Source of the DNA: Mycolicibacterium sphagni
GTDB lineage: Bacteria > Actinomycetota > Actinomycetes > Mycobacteriales > Mycobacteriaceae
Direction: 5' to 3'
NCBI RefSeq assembly: GCF_002250655.1
Contig: NZ_NOZR01000027.1
Span: 1 to 64,000 of the forward strand
DNA: 64,000 nucleotides
Below the pieces are notes generated by a model. It had not been told where the DNA came from. It did no database searches and saw nothing but the letters and a program-made list of their open reading frames with translations. A program made the translations under genes and the position numbers. The number at the start of each line of letters is the position of its first letter. Positions within the stretch are counted from its first letter, which is position 1. Positions 60,201-64,000 of the stretch are shown here, piece after piece.

Positions 60201-60617
60201 TCAGTGGCCGGGACCGTAGTTCCCCGTCCTGGTGGTCGCGTTGGTACCGTTCTGCGCGGCTCCGGAGGTGCCCTGGCCCGTGTAGCTGTTGACGTCCCCG
60301 ACGCCTTGGGTCGCTGTGCCCCCGGGGTGGTTGACGCTGGCGCCACCGGTGTAGCTGGACGGTCCGCCCACGCCGAGCGTGGCGGCGCAGTTCTGGTGAC
60401 AGAAGCTGGTGGACGTCGAACCGCCGGTGTAGCTTGACGCGTCGCCCACGCCGAGCGTCGGTCCGAACCCGTCGTTGTGGCCGGATGCCACGGCGACGGG
60501 GGAGCCGCTCAATGCGATCGCCGCGGACAATGCGGCAGCCCCCCCGACCGCTGCGAATCGCCAACTGCCGCGATGAATCGAACTGTGTTTGAGGGCATTT
60601 CGTGTTATCTGAGCCAT
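60201..60617 (-). CDS. secreted protein with three LGVG-SYTG repeats, function unknown
   Basis: A 138-residue protein with an N-terminal signal peptide (about residues 1-44: basic start, hydrophobic AAVGGAAALSAAIALSG, then a VAVASG cleavage region). The mature part has three imperfect repeats of about 30 residues, each with a core like TLGVGDASSYTGG, TLGVGGPSSYTGG and TQGVGDVNSYTG. Two cysteines (FCHQNC) fall between repeats one and two. It is Gly/Ser/Thr-rich and lacks any recognised enzyme domain, so a surface or cell-envelope role is a guess. It is convergent with uvrD2 (its stop is two bases after that of uvrD2). Possibly lineage-specific. Confidence 0.8.
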   Translation of the reverse strand: MAQITRNALKHSSIHRGSWRFAAVGGAAALSAAIALSGSPVAVASGHNDGFGPTLGVGDASSYTGGSTSTSFCHQNCAATLGVGGPSSYTGGASVNHPGGTATQGVGDVNSYTGQGTSGAAQNGTNATTRTGNYGPGH

Positions 60618-60726
60618 GATTCAAGAATGGATGCGCAATGTGCCCGGGTCACGCGACTCATGCCGAAAACAAATATGTTAGAGCTCGGCGATGCTCAGCC
60701 CGCAGGGCCTCGCGGCCGCAGGTAGG

Positions 60727-62085
60727 TCAGGTTTTCACCAATGTCGGTGCCCGCCAGGCGCCGTCGAGAGCTTCTTGTTTGGGCCAGTACAGCCGCAGCG
60801 CGGCGACGAACGGCCCCGGTGGTGCGGGCAGCCAGTTGGCTTGCTTGTCCGCGCCGGGAGATGAGTTCTGCACGTAGATCGTGAAGCCGCCATCGGGATC
60901 CTTCATCAGCGCGGGCAGCATCGCCGAGTTGATCAGATAGCGGTCGATCGGGTTGTCCACCAACAGGCTCTCCGGCAGCTTGTACATCGTCAGCGACCAG
61001 AAAGCGTTGACCGGCGGTAGCTGACCGGCCCCAAAGGTCAAGGTGTAGTTCGCAGACCCGCTCAGCGGTTGGCCGTCGGCGTCCACGGCCAGCACGGGGT
61101 ACATGGCTTCTTGTTTGGTGTTGCCGTAGATCCCCAGGACCGCCGCTGCCATCCGGTAGAGGTAGTTGCCCTTGAGATCGTCCTTGGTGCCGAACAATTG
61201 GCCCGCGGTCACCCTGCCGTTGTCGATCTCGTGCTTCAGCACAGTGAATTCCGCCCAGGCGTCGGCCATTCCGGCCTCGATGGCCGAGCGCGTCTCGGCG
61301 GTCAGCTGTTCGGCACTGAAACCGGCCCCGATCCCGATGCCGGCGAACTGGGCCCGCACTTCGCGTTCGGCGGGCAGCGTCGGAGCGAAGCCGAGTACGA
61401 AGCTCATGAGTTCGAAGAACACCGGCGACGTCTTCTGCTCGTCCGGGCTCAACGCGGAAGGGAAGTCGATGGCCGGCGCTGACGGCGCGGGTTGATTCAG
61501 AAACGTCGACAGCGGCGCCGCGGTGTAGCCGGCCTGAATCGCCTCGACCTCGCCGAGATCGTCGGGACTGAACAGCTGGGTGCGGTAGATGACGAGGACG
61601 ATCTCGGTGTCGGCGCGGATCACCTGATCGATGCCGTCGGGTGTCGCGCCGTCCCAGCCCGGCCCGGCCAGCAGGTAGGTCCCGCCGCCGTTGCCGGTCG
61701 CGCGGCTGCCGACATAGGCGAAGTTGTGGGTGTACCCGTCGACGAACTGCAGCGAGTAATAGCGACCCGCCTCGATCGGTGGGACGGTCAGCACCAGCGG
61801 CTCTGCGCGCAGGTCGGCGCCCAGCATCGAGTACGGGGTGTCGGAGTTCGGGGTCTGAATCGCGATGTCGGCCGGCGTGAACACCCGCGCGGTGCTGTGC
61901 ACCTGGTTCCAGACGCCCTTGTATTCCGGGTCGTCGGCGTCAACGAAGTACGAGTGCTGAACCCGATAACTGTCGACCATCGGGAAGCCGTAGATGTAGG
62001 CCTCTTTGGCGATGGCCCTGATCTGCTCGAGGTTCAACGGTTCCCCGGCCGCAGTGGCCGGGGAACCATCAGAACCCCAGCTCAT
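60727..62085 (-). CDS. DUF1254/DUF1214-domain protein
   Basis: A 452-residue protein of the DUF1254-DUF1214 family. The N-terminal DUF1254 half contains EAYIYGFPMVDSYR, TPNSDTPYSMLGADLR and YYSLQFVDGYTHNFAYVG. The C-terminal DUF1214 half contains NYTLTFGAGQLPPVNAFWSLTMY and DRYLINSAMLP. Members are widespread in actinobacteria and proteobacteria, usually exported or periplasmic, but no signal peptide is seen here (N-terminus MSWGSDG). The biochemical activity is unknown to me. It lies 14 bases downstream of tpx on the same strand, suggesting joint transcription. Not in the M. tuberculosis order at this place. Confidence 0.9.
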   Translation of the reverse strand: MSWGSDGSPATAAGEPLNLEQIRAIAKEAYIYGFPMVDSYRVQHSYFVDADDPEYKGVWNQVHSTARVFTPADIAIQTPNSDTPYSMLGADLRAEPLVLTVPPIEAGRYYSLQFVDGYTHNFAYVGSRATGNGGGTYLLAGPGWDGATPDGIDQVIRADTEIVLVIYRTQLFSPDDLGEVEAIQAGYTAAPLSTFLNQPAPSAPAIDFPSALSPDEQKTSPVFFELMSFVLGFAPTLPAEREVRAQFAGIGIGAGFSAEQLTAETRSAIEAGMADAWAEFTVLKHEIDNGRVTAGQLFGTKDDLKGNYLYRMAAAVLGIYGNTKQEAMYPVLAVDADGQPLSGSANYTLTFGAGQLPPVNAFWSLTMYKLPESLLVDNPIDRYLINSAMLPALMKDPDGGFTIYVQNSSPGADKQANWLPAPPGPFVAALRLYWPKQEALDGAWRAPTLVKT

Positions 62086-62099
62086 GGCAATGAGGTGGA

Positions 62100-62597
62100 C
62101 TAGCCGCTGACCGCGGCGAGTGCGGCGTCGTAATTGGGTTCGGTGCCGATCTCGGGCACGAGTTCGGTGTAGACGACGTTCCCGTCGGCGCCGACCACGA
62201 CGACGGCCCGGCCGAGCAGGCCGGCCATCGGTCCGTCGGTGATCGTGATGCCGAAGTCCTCACCGAAGCTGCTGCGGAACGCCGATGCCGTCACGACGTT
62301 CTCGATGCCCTCGGCGCCGCAGAACCTCTTCTGGGCGAACGGCAGATCCTTCGACACGTTGACCACCGTCACACCGGTTGCCGCGGCGCGCTCGTTGAAG
62401 GTCCGCACGCTGGTGGCGCAGACCGGGGTGTCGACAGAGGGAAAGATGTTGAGCACCAGACCTTTTCCGCCGAACTGGCCGGTTTCCACGGTGCCGAGGT
62501 CGGTGCCGGTCAGTTCGAAGGCAGGAGCCTGGGCGCCGACGGCGGGCAGGTCTCCAACGGTGTTGATCGGGTTTCCACGCAGGGTTATCTGTGCCAT
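62100..62597 (-). CDS. tpx: thiol peroxidase Tpx
   Basis: A 165-residue atypical two-cysteine peroxiredoxin that reduces peroxides with electrons from thioredoxin. The peroxidatic Cys60 is in SVDTPVCATS and the resolving Cys93 in KRFCG. The N-terminus MAQITLRGNPINTVG is typical. In M. tuberculosis tpx is elsewhere (Rv1932), so here it is an extra or relocated gene, followed by a DUF1254 gene. It faces the whiB7 leader divergently across 173 bases that contain the whiB7 promoter. Confidence 0.95.
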   Translation of the reverse strand: MAQITLRGNPINTVGDLPAVGAQAPAFELTGTDLGTVETGQFGGKGLVLNIFPSVDTPVCATSVRTFNERAAATGVTVVNVSKDLPFAQKRFCGAEGIENVVTASAFRSSFGEDFGITITDGPMAGLLGRAVVVVGADGNVVYTELVPEIGTEPNYDAALAAVSG

Positions 62598-62667
62598 GGC
62601 GTTAAGTTTCTCAGTACCGGCTGCACGGCCGCTGGCCGGGCTTGGGAAACCGCAAAAGCCCAGGTCA

Positions 62668-62706
62668 GAAAATCGCTTGCCGCGAAATGGTGCTAGGGTT
62701 TAGCCT
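62668..62706 (+). promoter_or_regulatory. whiB7 promoter with AT-rich WhiB7 contact
   Basis: A -35-like TTGCCG (62677-62682), 18-base spacer and -10-like TAGCCT (62701-62706). An AT-rich AGAAAAT lies just upstream of the -35, as required for WhiB7-SigA autoactivation in mycobacteria. Placement is by pattern; the transcription start would be near 62713. Confidence 0.55.
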
Positions 62707-62770
62707 CGAATCCGACATCCTGTGCCGATCGATGGCTACAGGGCGGGCGTGACGAGAGGAGGGGCCGACG

Positions 62771-62932
62771 ATGAACACTAACGCTGAATTTGGCGTAGTT
62801 CGCATGGCGCATCGCCTGTGGTCCCTCCCGACCGCAGCCGCCGCTTCCGCTCATGCCGCTATTGCGGCGCAGCCTAAGCGCCGCGCCTACGCCGCCCCGA
62901 CCATCGCGTCCGTGGACAGGAGCTTCATCTAG
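62771..62932 (+). CDS. upstream ORF (leader peptide) in the whiB7 5' leader
   Basis: A 53-codon ORF starting MNTNAEFGVVRMAHRLW and ending VDRSFI, with GAGGAG well spaced before its ATG. It is Ala/Arg-rich with no recognised domain. It lies between the whiB7 promoter and an intrinsic terminator that ends well before the whiB7 start. Work on mycobacterial whiB7 shows that ribosome stalling on such a uORF, for example by macrolides, prevents termination and turns whiB7 on. This is the expected sensor ORF of that attenuation system. A separate function for the peptide is not known. Confidence 0.8.
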   Translation: MNTNAEFGVVRMAHRLWSLPTAAAASAHAAIAAQPKRRAYAAPTIASVDRSFI

Positions 62933-62956
62933 GAAAGCTCCCAGACGAGAGCCTCA

Positions 62957-63000
62957 GGCCACGGACCCGAAAGTCAAAAGGATCCGTGGCCTTTGTGTTT
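62957..63000 (+). terminator. whiB7 leader attenuator (intrinsic terminator)
   Basis: GGCCACGGA (62957-62965) pairs with TCCGTGGCC (62983-62991), a 9-bp stem, followed by TTTGTGTTT. Located 24 bases after the uORF stop and 65 bases before the whiB7 ATG, it is positioned to stop transcription when the uORF is translated normally. Confidence 0.85.
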
Positions 63001-63064
63001 CATCAGATTCCTGGCCCGGATCGAAGAGAAATAGCCATTCGACCAGGAAGCAGGTGAGCGCGAC

Positions 63065-63334
63065 ATGTCGGCATCGACAGTCCGCCAGGAGAAGCTGCCG
63101 CTGTTGCCATGCCACGTCGGGGATCCCGACTTGTGGTTCGCCGATAGTCCGATCGACCTGGAGCGCGCCAAGGTTCTCTGCGGTGAATGTCCGATCAGGC
63201 GGCAGTGCCTTGCCGCCGCGTTGGACCGCGGTGAGCCGTGGGGTGTTTGGGGCGGCGAGATTATCGAACGGGGCAGCGTGGTGGCGCGTAAGCGGCCGCG
63301 CGGCCGTCCCCGTAAGGACGTGATCGCGGCCTGA
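63065..63334 (+). CDS. whiB7: WhiB7, transcriptional activator of intrinsic drug resistance
   Basis: An 89-residue WhiB protein. Cluster cysteines are C16, C39, C42 and C48; the GVWGG turn (EPWGVWGGE) follows near residue 58, and the C-terminal AT-hook RGRPRK (about residues 79-84) is the WhiB7 mark. WhiB7 binds SigA and activates ribosome-protection and efflux genes such as erm, eis and tap. Control here is evidently by autoactivation at the promoter near 62700 and by leader attenuation. It is followed by a hairpin shared with the convergent ABC1 kinase gene. Corresponds to Rv3197A. Confidence 0.96.
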   Translation: MSASTVRQEKLPLLPCHVGDPDLWFADSPIDLERAKVLCGECPIRRQCLAAALDRGEPWGVWGGEIIERGSVVARKRPRGRPRKDVIAA

Positions 63335-63349
63335 AGTGAAGGTCGTGAC

Positions 63350-63378
63350 CCGAACCCGCCTTTATTGCGCGGGTTCGG
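63350..63378. terminator. hairpin between whiB7 and the ABC1 kinase gene
   Basis: CCGAACCCGC (63350-63359) pairs perfectly with GCGGGTTCGG (63369-63378) around a 9-base T-rich loop that contains the stop codon of the convergent gene. It can serve as a terminator for whiB7; the T-tract is weak. Confidence 0.6.
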
Positions 63379-64000
63379 CTTCGACGAATCCCGGTACCAG
63401 CTTGGCGGCCAGCTCCCGCGTCGGCACGTGCGCGTCGAGTTGGCAGGAGATCGCGACGGTCGATGCGATGACCCGCAGCGGAATCGCCAGCTTGGCCGGC
63501 AGATCCATCGACCGGGCGGTCTTGATCTGGGCCGCCGATACGTTCATGTTCGCCGCTGCCATCTTCTGCAGCCACCGGCGGGTGTAGTGGAACACCGGGA
63601 CCTCGATCGGCTCCACGTACTGCCGCAGCATGTCGTCGATTTCGCGCGCCGACACCTGCTCACCCTTCTGGATGAAGCCGACGCGTTCCATGGTGGGCAG
63701 CAGCTCGTCGTAGTTCTTGTCGCGCGCCAGACAGATGATCTGGCCGATTTCGACGGGCAACCCGTCCGGCAGCGGACCCACCGCACCGAAGTCGATGACC
63801 CCCATTCGGCCGTCGGGCAGCATCATGAAGTTCCCCGGATGCGCGTCACCGTGCATCATGCCGAGCCGCGACGGCGCATCGAAGGTGAGCTCGATAAGCC
63901 TTGTGCCGCAAAGGTCTCGTTCCTCGGGGGTGCCGTCGCGAATGATGTGTGCCATCGGCACGCCGTCGATCCATTCGGTGATCATCACCTTGGGTGAACT
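63362..64000 (-). CDS. ABC1/UbiB-family atypical kinase (5' end beyond window)
   Basis: The last 212 residues of a UbiB/ABC1 kinase-like protein; the frame is open through base 64000, so the N-terminus lies outside. Visible kinase elements are TEWIDGVPM, the catalytic-loop-like MMHGDAHPGNFMML and the metal-binding VIDFGAVG. In M. tuberculosis Rv3197 this gene is convergent with whiB7 and encodes an ATPase/kinase-like protein linked to macrolide tolerance. In other organisms ABC1 proteins support quinone biosynthesis. Its stop codon lies in the loop of the hairpin at 63350-63378. Confidence 0.9.
   Translation of the reverse strand, partial: SSPKVMITEWIDGVPMAHIIRDGTPEERDLCGTRLIELTFDAPSRLGMMHGDAHPGNFMMLPDGRMGVIDFGAVGPLPDGLPVEIGQIICLARDKNYDELLPTMERVGFIQKGEQVSAREIDDMLRQYVEPIEVPVFHYTRRWLQKMAAANMNVSAAQIKTARSMDLPAKLAIPLRVIASTVAISCQLDAHVPTRELAAKLVPGFVEAEPAQ

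Overview
The window is about 64 kb of high-GC chromosomal DNA from a mycobacterium, probably a fast-growing or environmental (Mycolicibacterium-type) species. The main evidence is gene order. Read left to right, the genes follow the M. tuberculosis block Rv3242c (comF-like) to Rv3197 (ABC1 kinase) almost one for one: comFC-like, hpf, secA1, Rv3235, tgs3-like, ppk2, Rv3231c, the Rv3230c/desA3 pair, rsgA, aroA, SRAP, sigH/rshA, TB7.3, pdtaS, whiB1, entC, gpm2-like, a ParA-like ATPase, rhlE, fasR, moeZ, ATL, lipV, adnA/adnB, nudC, mycoredoxin, uvrD2 and whiB7. GTG starts, ATGA-type overlaps and strong GC at third codon positions also fit. Synteny statements rest on remembered family knowledge, not on a search.

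Region 1 (1-12.6 kb) opens with a DUF222/HNH protein cut by the window edge. A hydrolase, comFC, a structured leader (probable raiA-motif RNA), hpf and secA1 follow, and then a lipid section: a wax ester/DGAT-like acyltransferase with a degenerate active site, ppk2, and the oxidoreductase/desaturase pair. Two tandem palindromes with identical spacing precede both genes of that pair. Region 2 (12.6-24.4 kb) holds an uncharacterised kinase plus HAD pair, an aldo/keto reductase, rsgA-aroA, SRAP, an aldehyde dehydrogenase whose tail is tandemly repeated, a membrane diguanylate cyclase, an SDR, a BKACE enzyme and a YbaK deacylase. Several of these interrupt the M. tuberculosis order and look like accessory insertions.

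Region 3 (24.4-34.7 kb) is a stress and signalling block: sigH/rshA, the 24-residue ribosomal protein bL37, a biotinyl protein, pdtaS, whiB1 with a CRP-like site, a lipid kinase, a TetR/acyltransferase divergent pair with a perfect 16-bp palindrome, entC and a phosphatase. Region 4 (34.7-51 kb) holds the ParA-like ATPase, a PQQ-like membrane protein, rhlE, a ferritin-like protein, an MmpS-like protein, fasR, a DUF3152 metalloprotease-like protein followed by a 60-bp tandem repeat, moeZ, ATL, lipV and the adnAB helicase-nuclease.

Region 5 (51-64 kb) begins with an accessory TetR plus three-hydrolase operon carrying two matching operators. It continues with DoxX, a K+ channel, nudC lacking its zinc cysteines, mycoredoxin, uvrD2, a secreted repeat protein, a DUF1254 protein and tpx. 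It ends with whiB7 and its complete attenuation leader (promoter, 53-codon upstream ORF, terminator), then a truncated ABC1 kinase.

No rRNA, tRNA, CRISPR array, IS element or prophage was seen. No gene-free stretch exceeds 300 bases; the longest (2689-2986) holds the structured RNA. Small dispersed or tandem repeats occur at 20112-20188, 28851-28879, 41247-41393 and 59316-59344.
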